In this document: in pieces, positions 32,385 to 41,370 of the stretch | Position numbering within the stretch: the first letter of the stretch is position 1 | Layout of the letters: each line of letters opens with the position of its first letter | Origin: Pantoea rodasii | GTDB taxonomy: Bacteria > Pseudomonadota > Gammaproteobacteria > Enterobacterales > Enterobacteriaceae | NCBI RefSeq assembly: GCF_002095465.1 | Contig: NZ_MLFP01000086.1 | Coordinates: 186,001-250,000 of the forward strand | Length of the DNA stretch: 64,000 nucleotides | Direction of reading: 5' to 3' | The notes under the pieces: model-generated | Told to the model about the DNA's origin: nothing | Databases searched by the model: none | The model's input: the letters and a program-made list of their open reading frames with translations, nothing else | Translations under genes and position numbers: made by a program

Positions 32385-33554
32385 GTGTTGAAAAGGCGTC
32401 TGCTGGTAACTGTATCTGGATTGATTGTTTGGGCATCGCTGGCGCAGGCTGACGACAGCATGCCATTCCCCATGACGCCTCCGCCGATTGATGCAGCCTC
32501 ATGGGTGCTGATGGACGCCACCACTGGCCAGATCCTCACCGCGGGCAATCCCGATGAAGAGCGTAACCCGGCGAGCCTCACCAAGCTGATGACCGGCTAT
32601 GTGGTGGATCGCGCGGTCGATCAGAAAAAAATCACCCGTGATGATTACGTCACCGTGGGCAAAGATGCCTGGGCGGCGGGCAATCCGGTGTTCAAAGGCT
32701 CCTCACTGATGTTCCTCAAGCCGGGTGATAAAGTCACCGTGCGCGATCTGATGCGCGGAGTGATCATCGATTCCGGTAACGATGCCTGCGTGGCGCTGGC
32801 CGATTATGTGGCGGGCAGCCAGGACAGCTTCGTCAATATGATGAACAGCTACGTGCAGAAGCTGGGTCTGACGCACACCCATTTTGAAACCGTGCACGGT
32901 CTGGATGCACCGGGTCAACACACCACCGCGCGCGATCTGGCGGTGCTGTCACGCGCCATTATCAGCGGCGAGCAAGATTTCTATGCTATGTACGCCGAGA
33001 AAACCCTGAGCTGGAACGGCATCACGCAGAACAACCGTAACGGTTTGCTGTGGGATCAAAACCTTCATGTTGATGGCATGAAAACAGGCCATACTGAATC
33101 AGCAGGCTTCAATATCATCGCGTCAAATGTGGTCGGCCGTCATCGCTTGATTGCCGTGATCATGGGCGGTAAAAGTTCGAAAGGGCGTGAAGAGCAGGCG
33201 CGTAAGCTGTTGGTGTGGGGCCAGAATAACTTCGACACTGTGCAGCTGTTCCATGCCGGAAAGAAGATTGGCACCGAGAACGTCTGGTACGGCAATCCGC
33301 ATAAGGTGGATGTCGGCACCACGCAGGATATCTTCCTGTCGCTGCCGCGCACTGAAGTCTCAAACGTGATGGCGAAGTATGTGATCGATCGCAAAGATCT
33401 GGAAGCGCCGTTGAAAGCGGGCGAGCAGATTGGTGAGATTCAGGTGCTGGATAAAGACAAGCAGCTGGCGAGTTATCCGCTGTATGCCTTACAAGGCGTG
33501 GATAAAGCCGGCATTATCACGCGCATCAGCGACTACGTGAAACAGAAACTGTAA
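32385..33554 (+). CDS. dacD: DacD: penicillin-binding protein 6b (D-Ala-D-Ala carboxypeptidase)
   Basis: 389 residues from a GTG at 32385 with GAGGA 6 nt upstream. Signal peptide residues 1-22. Class A low-molecular-weight PBP motifs: S64-L-T-K67 (nucleophile Ser), S130-G-N132 and K233-T-G235. The C-terminal domain (about 285-375) and amphipathic tail (SDYVKQKL) anchor it to the periplasmic face of the inner membrane. Trims the terminal D-Ala from peptidoglycan stem peptides. Divergent from sbcB, with sbmC and yeeA following as in E. coli. Confidence 0.95.
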   Translation: MLKRRLLVTVSGLIVWASLAQADDSMPFPMTPPPIDAASWVLMDATTGQILTAGNPDEERNPASLTKLMTGYVVDRAVDQKKITRDDYVTVGKDAWAAGNPVFKGSSLMFLKPGDKVTVRDLMRGVIIDSGNDACVALADYVAGSQDSFVNMMNSYVQKLGLTHTHFETVHGLDAPGQHTTARDLAVLSRAIISGEQDFYAMYAEKTLSWNGITQNNRNGLLWDQNLHVDGMKTGHTESAGFNIIASNVVGRHRLIAVIMGGKSSKGREEQARKLLVWGQNNFDTVQLFHAGKKIGTENVWYGNPHKVDVGTTQDIFLSLPRTEVSNVMAKYVIDRKDLEAPLKAGEQIGEIQVLDKDKQLASYPLYALQGVDKAGIITRISDYVKQKL

Positions 33555-33641
33555 ACCGCAGCGGATGGCATCGCCGCTCCCGTCCTTAACGGCATGGGAG
33601 TGGCATTGAAAGGCTTTCTGCTGCTGAACGGAGGCAAAAGC

Positions 33642-34106
33642 ATGAAAGCATCAATCGTTGAGCGTCATCCTCAAAGCTGGCTGGGCTATCATCTGCAGGG
33701 GCCGTGGCAGGAAACGGTGCCGCGTGGTTTCAATCAGCTGAAAAGTTGGGTCCAGCAACACGGCGTCATCGGCGAATGGCTGGCGATTTACTACGGGAAT
33801 CCGGAAGTTATACCGCCAGAAGAACTGCGTGTTGAAACGGTGATCACCGCACCCACCGATGCCGTGCCTTCTTATGGCGACGATATCGAACAAGGATTGC
33901 TGCCCGGCGGCCAGTATTTCCACGCGCGTATGGAAGTAGCGAATAACGACTTCATTACCGCCTGGCGTAGCCTGTTTGATCATCTCAAGACGCAATCCGA
34001 CTGGCAGGTGGATAATCGTCCGTGCTTTGAACATTATCTTTCTGATGGCACGGACAGCGGCGACTGGCTGGTGGATATGTACATCCCGGTACGCGCAGCC
34101 GACTAA
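33642..34106 (+). CDS. sbmC: SbmC (GyrI): DNA gyrase inhibitor
   Basis: 154 residues from the ATG at 33642 (GGAGG 7 nt upstream); an upstream in-frame start at 33594 is less likely. GyrI-like small-molecule-binding fold: LGYHLQGPWQETVPRGFNQL at the start, IYYGNPEVIPPEELR, GGQYFHARMEV, and CFEHYLSDGTDSGDWLVDMYIPV near the end. In E. coli it binds gyrase and protects against microcin B17 and CcdB, and belongs to the SOS-linked genes; I see no obvious LexA box here. Confidence 0.92.
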   Translation: MKASIVERHPQSWLGYHLQGPWQETVPRGFNQLKSWVQQHGVIGEWLAIYYGNPEVIPPEELRVETVITAPTDAVPSYGDDIEQGLLPGGQYFHARMEVANNDFITAWRSLFDHLKTQSDWQVDNRPCFEHYLSDGTDSGDWLVDMYIPVRAAD

Positions 34107-34264
34107 TATCACCAGTGCGTTACTTCGATGTTTCACAAGCGAAAACCAGATGTAGCGCACTTGTTGAATTGCAAAAAAAGAAGGGAAAAGTGGTGAGCAG
34201 CACTCAATGTTCACGCTGCGCCAGGGTAACATAGCGCGCAAATTTTTATCGTTTCCGGACCACC

Positions 34265-35323
34265 ATGTTACGCGCCGACAAACCTATCTCCACCATTGAG
34301 TTCTGGTTCTACCGCCATTATCGCGCCGTCCACGGCGTGCGCATCGCTATCGCCTTTGTGCTGTGTTTCGTGTTTGTGCGGTTGACCGACATTCCGGAAG
34401 GGACCTGGCCGCTGATTACGCTGGTGGTGGTGATGGGACCGATCTCAACCTGGGGCAATGTGTTCCCCCGCGTGATTCAGCGTATTAGCGGCACCTTTGC
34501 CGGGCTGGCATCCGGGTTGATTGCCCTCAAGCTGGAGCTGATTTCGCTGCCCATGATGCTGGCATGGTGTTTTGTGGTGATGATCATCTGCGGCTATCTG
34601 ACGCTGGGAAAACACCCGTATATGGCATTGCTGATTGGCATCACGCTCGGCGTGGTGGTCGGTGCGCCAGCAGGGGATTTTACCGTGGCGCTGTGGCGCG
34701 GCGGCGATGTGATCCTCGGTTCGATCATGGCGCTGTTGTTCAGTGCCATTCTGGCGCAGCGCGCTTATACCCACTGGCGCATTCAGCTGTCGGATTCGTT
34801 TATCGCCATGGCGAAACTGCACCACACCGGTTTTTCCGCCAACCTGCTGGAAAAACCGCGACTCAACAAACCGTTCCAGAAACAGCTCAACAGCGTGATC
34901 AAGATGCGCTCGCTGTTGGAACCGGCCAGCAAAGAGACGCGTATTCCGAAATCGGTGTTTGAAGCGATTCAGACCATCAACCGTAATATGGTTAACACCA
35001 TGCAGATGCAAATTGATGCATGGTGGTCATCGCGTGAGAGCCATCTGCTGCTGTTAAACGCCCCGACGCTGCGCCGTAGCCAGAAGATGACCGAAGACAC
35101 CCTGAACGCGCTGGCCACGCTGATGGTGAAAGGGGAGACGGAACAGGTGATCGCTAACAGTCATGAGCTGGAAGAGATAACTCAGGAACTGGAGCAGCTG
35201 ATTGCCAATCGCAGCGGCCGCTTAGAGACCACGGCGATCTACGGCTACGTGTGGCTGAGCCTGGAACAGGCGCGTCAACTGGAGCGTATAACGGACCTGG
35301 TTCGCCTGGCATTGCGCAAATAG
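34265..35323 (+). CDS. yeeA: YeeA: FUSC-family inner-membrane protein
   Basis: 352 residues, same as E. coli YeeA. Six or so helices between residues 18 and 170 (for example IAIAFVLCFVFVRLTD and LAWCFVVMIICGYLTLG), then a helical cytosolic part of about 180 residues rich in charged and Leu residues. Fusaric-acid-resistance-like family; members are thought to export aromatic acids, but the YeeA substrate is unknown. Follows sbmC by 158 bp. Confidence 0.9.
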   Translation: MLRADKPISTIEFWFYRHYRAVHGVRIAIAFVLCFVFVRLTDIPEGTWPLITLVVVMGPISTWGNVFPRVIQRISGTFAGLASGLIALKLELISLPMMLAWCFVVMIICGYLTLGKHPYMALLIGITLGVVVGAPAGDFTVALWRGGDVILGSIMALLFSAILAQRAYTHWRIQLSDSFIAMAKLHHTGFSANLLEKPRLNKPFQKQLNSVIKMRSLLEPASKETRIPKSVFEAIQTINRNMVNTMQMQIDAWWSSRESHLLLLNAPTLRRSQKMTEDTLNALATLMVKGETEQVIANSHELEEITQELEQLIANRSGRLETTAIYGYVWLSLEQARQLERITDLVRLALRK

Positions 35324-35336
35324 TTTTCTCAGGCAA

Positions 35337-35421
35337 TGACTTAATGTGAATCACCCATTCTTTGCGCTAAGATAAGTGCCAGTCCGAATTTAGCTGTGAA
35401 AATTGCTTTCACATTAAGTCA
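35337..35421. promoter_or_regulatory. Perfect 14-bp inverted repeat flanking the probable tmaR promoter
   Basis: TGACTTAATGTGAA at 35337-35350 and TTCACATTAAGTCA at 35408-35421 are exact reverse complements 57 bp apart, within the yeeA-tmaR gap. The TAAGAT-like hexamer at about 35368 lies between them. Either two operator sites or the arms of a large RNA hairpin. Confidence 0.5.
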
Positions 35422-35484
35422 GCCGCTAAGCTGTAGCTCATGACTATTCCGCCTGCCGCGGCAGGCTCAAAGAAAGGTGCCAAC

Positions 35485-35805
35485 ATGGAAAATGCCAAGC
35501 AATCGTTTCAGGACGTTCTGGAGTTTGTGCGTATGTTTCGTCGTAAAAACAAACTGCAGCGCGAAATCGTGGATAACGAGAAGAAAGTCCGTGATAACCA
35601 GAAACGTGTGTTGCTGCTGGACAACCTGAGCGAGTACATCAAACCAGGCATGAGCGTTGAAGCGATTCAGGAAATTATTGCGTCAATGCGTGTGGATTAT
35701 GAAGACCGCGTCGATGAGTACATCATCAAAAACGCTGATCTGTCGAAAGAGCGTCGCGAGCTGTCGAAGAAGTTGAAAGCGATGGGCGAGCCAAAGCCAC
35801 AGTGA
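35485..35805 (+). CDS. tmaR: TmaR (YeeX): PTS enzyme I pole-localiser
   Basis: 106 residues from the ATG at 35485 with AAAGGTG upstream; a start at 35440 would add 15 residues not found in E. coli. DUF496 family: [20 protein letters not shown] and [20 protein letters not shown] are almost unchanged from E. coli. Mostly helical coiled coil. In E. coli it forms polar clusters that hold enzyme I of the sugar phosphotransferase system. Confidence 0.96.
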   Translation: MENAKQSFQDVLEFVRMFRRKNKLQREIVDNEKKVRDNQKRVLLLDNLSEYIKPGMSVEAIQEIIASMRVDYEDRVDEYIIKNADLSKERRELSKKLKAMGEPKPQ

Positions 35806-35849
35806 TTTTCCAGGTGCGCAGCCAGGCGCACCTCAGGCTTTCTACCCGA

Positions 35850-35877
35850 AGAGTCGCCATTTATGGCGACTTTTTTA
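35850..35877. terminator. Terminator between tmaR and the LacI-like gene
   Basis: AGTCGCCA / TGGCGACT stem with a 4-nt loop followed by TTTTTT on the plus strand. A second 8-bp hairpin (AGGTGCGC / GCGCACCT, 35811-35832) precedes it. The minus-strand regulator gene ends inside the T-run. Confidence 0.85.
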
Positions 35878-36928
35878 ATGCGCGCGCGAGTGCCTGCAAC
35901 TGCTGTGCAATCTCCGCCACATCCACACCGTCTTGCAACGGCGTCGCGGTGGTTTCACGCAGCACCAGTTCCGTCTCCAGCGCGGTTTCCTCGGCATCAG
36001 CCCCTTCCAGCACAGCCAGTAAGCGATCCACGCTGACGGCACCCAACTGCTGCAAATCCTGTCGCACGGTGGTGAGCGGCGGCTGATACCATGCGCTTTC
36101 AGCAGTATCGTCGTAGCCGATGATCGAGATCTCAGCCGGGATTCTCACGCCGTGTTGATGCAGCGCACGCATCGCCCCCAGCGCCATTTGATCGTTGGCG
36201 ACTAACAGCGCCTGCGGTAGCCGATCGGGCAATAACGTTAACAATGCCTGATAGCCTGATTGCGCACTCCAGTCGCCGTAAAGCACACACTCGGGCACCA
36301 ACTGATGTGATGCCAGCGCCTGCTGCCATGCGCTGAACCGGGCTCGCGCGGATGCCGAACTTTCCGGCCCGTTTAGCACGCCAATCTGACGATGACCGAG
36401 CGCGATAAGATGTTCCACCGCCTGCCACGCACCTGACTCGCTTTGATACTGACACTGTGCCACCTCGGCCTGGCGCTCGACATCCAGAAACAGCGTGGGT
36501 TTGTTGCCGCACTGCTGCTGCACCTGCGCCGCCTGTTCGGCATCCAACGGCAGATTAATCAGCAGCGCATCGACGCGCTGCGCCAGCAGTTCATTCACCG
36601 TATCCTGCGCGTGACCCGCAGCATGCGCCATGGCGATCACCAGGTGATAGCCCTGCGCGGCAGCGCGCTGCTGGATCGCCGAGGCAATCTGCGCGGGCGC
36701 CATCAGTGCCAGATCGCTGGTCGCCAGCCCCAAAGTCCGCGTGGCCTTGCCTGCCAGCTGCTGCGCCACACGGTTTGGCACGTAATTGAGCTGCTGCATG
36801 GCGGCTTCCACTTTGGCGCGCGTGCGCGGAGAAACCTGCACGGAATGGTTAAGCACGCGGGAAACGGTTTGATAAGAAACCCCGGCCAGTTGGGCAACAT
36901 CGTCGAGGGTGACGGAACGCGCAGTCAT
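35861..36928 (-). CDS. LacI-family transcriptional regulator, close to LacI
   Basis: 355 residues. N-terminal helix-turn-helix VTLDDVAQLAGVSYQTVSRV, hinge helix RVAQQLAG as in LacI itself, then the sugar-binding core with LFLDVERQ, VEHLIALGHRQIGVL, VANDQMALGAMRALH and IIGYDDTAESAWYQPPLTT, matching E. coli LacI block by block. No lacZ, lacY or other sugar gene is adjacent, so its target is elsewhere. The terminator and divergent ydcF leave it as a single gene. GAGAGT-type ribosome site upstream. Confidence 0.9.
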   Translation of the reverse strand: MTARSVTLDDVAQLAGVSYQTVSRVLNHSVQVSPRTRAKVEAAMQQLNYVPNRVAQQLAGKATRTLGLATSDLALMAPAQIASAIQQRAAAQGYHLVIAMAHAAGHAQDTVNELLAQRVDALLINLPLDAEQAAQVQQQCGNKPTLFLDVERQAEVAQCQYQSESGAWQAVEHLIALGHRQIGVLNGPESSASARARFSAWQQALASHQLVPECVLYGDWSAQSGYQALLTLLPDRLPQALLVANDQMALGAMRALHQHGVRIPAEISIIGYDDTAESAWYQPPLTTVRQDLQQLGAVSVDRLLAVLEGADAEETALETELVLRETTATPLQDGVDVAEIAQQLQALARALKKSP

Positions 36929-37028
36929 GAAACTCTCCTGAATATGATAGCGGCGAGTGTAGCAAATTTTTCTCTGTTGGCCCCGAGTTAAGCCGCTACA
37001 CTGCCAGTGTCAATGCGAGGAGAACGCG

Positions 37029-37799
37029 ATGCAGCTCAACGACCAACAGATTCAGGATATTAATATCATTGCCGCCTGGCTGGCGCTCGACCACATGCCG
37101 GTGGATGGCACAGTAGAAGTGGATTTGGCGATTCTTGCCGGTCACGCGGTACTGCCGAATGTCGAAGGGGTGATTGCGCTGGCGAAAAAGTATCAGCTGC
37201 CGCTGCTGATCAGCGGTGGCATCGGTCACTCCACCGGCTTACTGGCGGAGATGATCGCTAATCATCCGCTGTATCGTCAGATTTCTACGCATGCGAAAAG
37301 CGAAGCGGAATTGCTGGCCGATATGGCGCGGGTGTTTGCTGCGCTGCCGGACGAGCAGCTGCTGCTGGAAACCGCCTCACGCAACGGCGGCGAGAATGCG
37401 ATCTTCAGCCAGAAATTGCTCGATGAGCAGGATTGGCATCCGCAGCACGTGTTGTTGGTGCAGGACCCGCTGATGCAACGCCGTAGCTGGGAAACCTTCC
37501 GCTATCAGTGGCGCGACCGTGCCGATGCGCCGGAGTTTATCAGCTGGCCGGTATTCACCCCGCAGGTGATGATGGATGCCGGTATGCTGCGCATCATCGG
37601 TGCGCCACCGCAGGGATTGTGGTCAATGGAGCGTTTTCTGTCGCTGCTGATGGGGGAAATCCAGCGCCTGCGTGATGATGAAAACGGCTACGGCCCGCGC
37701 GGTAAGGGATTCATCGGACACGTCGATATACCCGATGACGTCGAAGCAGGCTGGCAGCGATTGATGCAGCTGCCCGGCGTGCAAACGCGTCTGGGATAA
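37029..37799 (+). CDS. ydcF: YdcF-like DUF218 protein
   Basis: 256 residues. DUF218 Rossmann-like fold with LPLLISGGIGHSTG near residue 58, ASRNGGENAIFS near 117 and VLLVQDPLMQRRSWETF near 142. E. coli YdcF binds SAM, but its role is not known. Ribosome site GAGGAG before the ATG. It is divergent from the LacI-like gene across about 100 bp. Confidence 0.82.
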   Translation: MQLNDQQIQDINIIAAWLALDHMPVDGTVEVDLAILAGHAVLPNVEGVIALAKKYQLPLLISGGIGHSTGLLAEMIANHPLYRQISTHAKSEAELLADMARVFAALPDEQLLLETASRNGGENAIFSQKLLDEQDWHPQHVLLVQDPLMQRRSWETFRYQWRDRADAPEFISWPVFTPQVMMDAGMLRIIGAPPQGLWSMERFLSLLMGEIQRLRDDENGYGPRGKGFIGHVDIPDDVEAGWQRLMQLPGVQTRLG

Positions 37800-37810
37800 C
37801 ACGCATATAA

Positions 37811-37889
37811 CCCCGTAGCGGCGCAATTCATTGCGCATTAATCAGCGAATTAGCCTTCTCAGATTCGCGCGATAAATCGCGCCGCAACG
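37811..37889. repeat. REP-like inverted repeat
   Basis: GTAGCGGCGCAATTCATTGCGC at the left end pairs with GCGCGATAAATCGCGCCGC at about 37867-37885, forming a long imperfect hairpin between convergent ydcF and the PanE-like gene. Same family as the copies at 41159 and 53249. Confidence 0.7.
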
Positions 37890-37904
37890 GTATTAACCCG
37901 CGAT

Positions 37905-38816
37905 TTAACGGTTCTGCAAATACACCTGCAAATTCACATACACCGCATTCAGCAACGGTGTGTTCACGCCATTGCGCGCGCCGCGCACCAGCAAATCACC
38001 GATAACCTGGTCCGCTTCAATCTCATAACCCTGGGTTAAATCGCGATACATCGACGACGTCATCGCCACCTGCGGATTATTCAGCGTTTCATAAATCTTG
38101 GCGGTCACCGCTGGGCGTTCTTTGTAACCATCGGCACCGATCACCGACAGCACTTCAGCGAAAATACCCTGCAACAACGCTTCACCGCCCTGAGAGCGCA
38201 ACACCTGCTGCGTGTTTCCGCGTGCAATGCAGCACACCGCACCCAACGTGCTCAGCAGCAGCCATTTTTCCCACAGCTCGCTGATGATGTTGTCAGCAAA
38301 AACGCTGTCGAACTGCGCCACCTTCAGCATTTCATCGACACGTTGCAGACGCGCATCGTTTTCGCCCTCCAGCGCGCCGTAATAGAGAATATGCAGCGGC
38401 GTCATCTGCACCACTTCACCTTGTTCACCCAGCGTGGCGTTGATTTTGCACAGGCCGCCAATCACTTTGTCGCCAAAGCGCGCGCGCAGCGTATCGATGT
38501 GGCGCATGCCGTTGAGGATCGGCATGATCAAAGTGTCAGGCCCGACGGCTGGCGCGATATCTTCAATCGCCTGATCCAGACCAAAGCTTTTCACCGTCAG
38601 GATAATCAGATCAAACTGACCTTTAAGCTGGCCGGTTTGCGCCAGCTGCGGCTGAATCACTTCCGTACCGCCCGGCGTTTTCAGCACCAGACCGCTTTGT
38701 TGCAGCTGTTGAAAACGGCGCTCGCGCACCAGAAAAGTCACATCACGTCCTGCTTGCGCCAGACGTGCACCGAAATACCCGCCGGTGGCACCGGCGCCGA
38801 CAACCAGAATGCGCAT
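37905..38816 (-). CDS. PanE/ApbA-family 2-dehydropantoate 2-reductase-like protein
   Basis: 303 residues from the ATG at 38816 (an upstream frame to 38900 lacks a ribosome site). N-terminal NADP Rossmann motif ILVVGAGATGGYFGARLA; LIILTVKS and MPILNGM in the middle; the C-terminal helical domain has the catalytic Lys region ISELWEKWLLLSTLGA. Reduces ketopantoate or a similar 2-oxo acid. It is a paralogue type commonly found in addition to panE, so I do not assign the symbol. No operon partner. Confidence 0.85.
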   Translation of the reverse strand: MRILVVGAGATGGYFGARLAQAGRDVTFLVRERRFQQLQQSGLVLKTPGGTEVIQPQLAQTGQLKGQFDLIILTVKSFGLDQAIEDIAPAVGPDTLIMPILNGMRHIDTLRARFGDKVIGGLCKINATLGEQGEVVQMTPLHILYYGALEGENDARLQRVDEMLKVAQFDSVFADNIISELWEKWLLLSTLGAVCCIARGNTQQVLRSQGGEALLQGIFAEVLSVIGADGYKERPAVTAKIYETLNNPQVAMTSSMYRDLTQGYEIEADQVIGDLLVRGARNGVNTPLLNAVYVNLQVYLQNR

Positions 38817-39028
38817 GGTTAGATTTCCCGTTGAGAGTGAGACCCTTACCATAAATCGCCAGGGATAAGCTTGCCAGCCCGGAAATGCTGAAACCGTCAC
38901 AAGATTTTTCCGATGGCTATAAAAGGCTCAAACTGTTCGTATTTACTCGTACAATAGGTCTAAGCTGTTGCGCAGCGGCGGGCAACGGTGCTCGCCCACT
39001 TTTCAGTCGAACAGACTAAGGACGCATC

Positions 39029-41127
39029 ATGCCCCGACCCCTACCTATCGAACGTTATCGCAACATCGGCATCTCCGCGCACATCGATGCCGGTAAAACC
39101 ACCACTACCGAGCGCATTCTGTTTTACACCGGGATGAGTCACAAGTTGGGTGAAGTGCACGATGGCGCGGCAACCACCGACTGGATGGCGCAGGAGCAGG
39201 AGCGTGGCATCACCATTACCTCGGCGGCAGTGAGCTGCTATTGGCCGGGCATGGATGGCAGCTTCACGCCGCATCGTATCAACATCATCGATACTCCCGG
39301 ACACGTCGATTTCACCATCGAAGTGGAGCGCTCCATGCGCGTGCTGGATGGCGCGGTGATGGTGTACGACGCCGTCGGTGGCGTGCAGCCGCAGTCGGAA
39401 ACCGTGTGGCGTCAGGCCAACAAATATCACGTACCGCGCATTGCGTTCGTCAACAAGATGGATCGCCAGGGTGCGGACTTCTTCCGCGTGGTGCAGATGA
39501 TGAAAGACCGTCTGCATGCCAACCCGGTGCCGATTGTGATTCCGATTGGTGCGGAAGAGCACTTTGCGGGCGTAGTGGATCTCAACAAGATGCGCGCCAT
39601 CTACTGGGATGAGGCCAGCCAGGGCATGACGTTTAGCTACGCGCCGATCCCGGATGAACTGCAGGCGCTGGCCGCCGAATGGCGTGAAAACATGGTGGCG
39701 GCAGCCGCAGAAGCCAACGACACGCTAATGGACCGTTATCTGGAGCAGGGCGACCTCAGTGAAGACGAGGTGATCGCCGGATTACGTCAACGCACCTTAA
39801 TTGGCGAGATCCAGCCGATGCTGTGCGGCAGTGCGTTCAAAAACAAGGGCGTGCAGCGCATGCTCGATGCGGTGATCGAACTGATGCCGTCACCGCTGGA
39901 TGTCCCTGCCGTGTCAGGCGTGAATGAAAAGGGCGAGCACGACGAACGTCATGCTGATGATGAAGAACCGTTCTCGGCGCTGGCCTTCAAGCTGATGAGC
40001 GATCCCTACGTGGGTCAGTTGACCTTTGTGCGCGTTTATTCCGGTGTGCTGCGTAAAGGCGACAGCGTGTGGAATGCGGTGAAAGGGCGTAAAGAGCGCA
40101 TCGGTCGCATTGTGCAGATGCAGGCCAACGACCGCATCGAAATTGATGAGATCCGTGCCGGTGATATTGCCGCATGTGTCGGCTTAAAAGAGGTCACTAC
40201 CGGCGAAACGTTGTGCGATCCGCATGCCATTATCACCCTGGAACGCATGGAGTTCCCGGACCCGGTGATCTCGCTGTCGATTGAGCCGAAAACCAAGGCG
40301 GATCAGGAGAAAATGGGCCTGGCGCTGCAGCGACTGGCGGCGGAAGATCCCTCGTTCCGCCTGCACACCGATGAAGAGTCGGGCCAGACCATTATCTCGG
40401 GTATGGGCGAATTGCATCTGGAGATTATCGTTGATCGCATGAAGCGTGAATTTGGCGTGGAAGCCAATATCGGTCGCCCACAGGTCACCTATCGCGAGAC
40501 CATTCGTAAGACGGTACGCGAAGTGGAAGGCAAGTTTGTGCGGCAGTCGGGCGGTAAAGGGCAGTACGGCCACGTGGTGCTGACGCTGGAACCGCAGGCG
40601 GCCGGTACTGGTTTTGCCTTTGAAGATGCCACCAAAGGCGGCGTGGTGCCGCGCGAGTTTATTCCTTCCATCGAGAAGGGGATTCGTGAAGCGCTGAACA
40701 GCGGCGTGCTGGCCGGCTATCCGGTGGTGGATCTGAAAGCCACGCTGACCTTCGGTTCGTATCACGACGTCGATTCCTCGGAAATGGCATTCCGCATGGC
40801 AGCGATTTTGGCTTCAAAGCGGCCGCGAAACAGGCCGAACCGGTGATTCTGGAACCGCTGATGCAGGTGGAGGTGGAAACGCCGGAAGAGTATGCCGGTG
40901 GCGTGATGGGCGATCTCTCCTCGCGTCGCGGTACGCTGCAGGGCATGGACGAACGCTTTGGTGCGCGCATTATTCGCGCTGAGGTGCCGCTGTCGGAAAT
41001 GTTTGGCTACGCCACCACGCTGCGATCCATGTCGCAAGGCCGCGCCACTTACAGTATGGAATTCGCGCATTACGCTGAGGCGCCACGCAATGTGGCCGAG
41101 AGTATTATCGCGAAACGTGCGGAGTAA
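39029..41127 (+). pseudogene. Second elongation factor G (FusA-like), single-base frameshift near the 3' end
   Basis: The first frame (605 residues) reads as EF-G to FRMA; the last 94 residues continue from [19 protein letters not shown]. Adding one G at about 40802 (GCAGCGAT to GCAGGCGAT) gives [16 protein letters not shown] and 699 residues, full EF-G length. GTPase motifs: [12 protein letters not shown] (17-28), [18 protein letters not shown]. The sequence is closest, from memory, to beta-proteobacterial EF-G ([26 protein letters not shown]-like) rather than the enterobacterial fusA in the str operon. It stands alone, with its own ribosome site AAGGA. Possibly a horizontally acquired stress or antibiotic-tolerant EF-G. 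Confidence 0.9.
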
Positions 41128-41158
41128 CAGGCTGGCGGCAGGGATGCCGTATTAAAAT

Positions 41159-41222
41159 AATGCGCGATGAATCGTGCCGCTACCCATTGATACTTGATTC
41201 GTAGCAGCGCAATTTATTGCGC
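41159..41222. repeat. REP-like palindrome, also a likely terminator of the EF-G gene
   Basis: AATGCGCGATGAATCGTGCCGCTAC (41159-41183) pairs with GTAGCAGCGCAATTTATTGCGC (41201-41222) and is followed by seven T. Same repeat family as 37811 and 53249. Confidence 0.7.
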
Positions 41223-41251
41223 TTTTTTTCGTCCTTAAATCATTTCATCAC

Positions 41252-41304
41252 ATCGATTGCCAATATTGTCGTTTTACATTTATTTGTCCAAATTTTAATA
41301 ATTT
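41252..41304 (+). promoter_or_regulatory. Upstream element A, duplicated before the GNAT gene
   Basis: ATCGATTGCCAATATTGTCG followed by TTTTACATTTATTT. The same wording recurs at 43109-43160 (ATCGATTGCCACTATTCTCG then TTTTACTTTATTT). Both lie 30-70 bp before a start codon, so this is probably a shared promoter/operator. Confidence 0.5.
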
Positions 41305-41370
41305 AGCGGGAATTAAAATCAGGCCTGAATATGGCCATTTAAAATAACACCTGCAATCACCAAGGATTAT

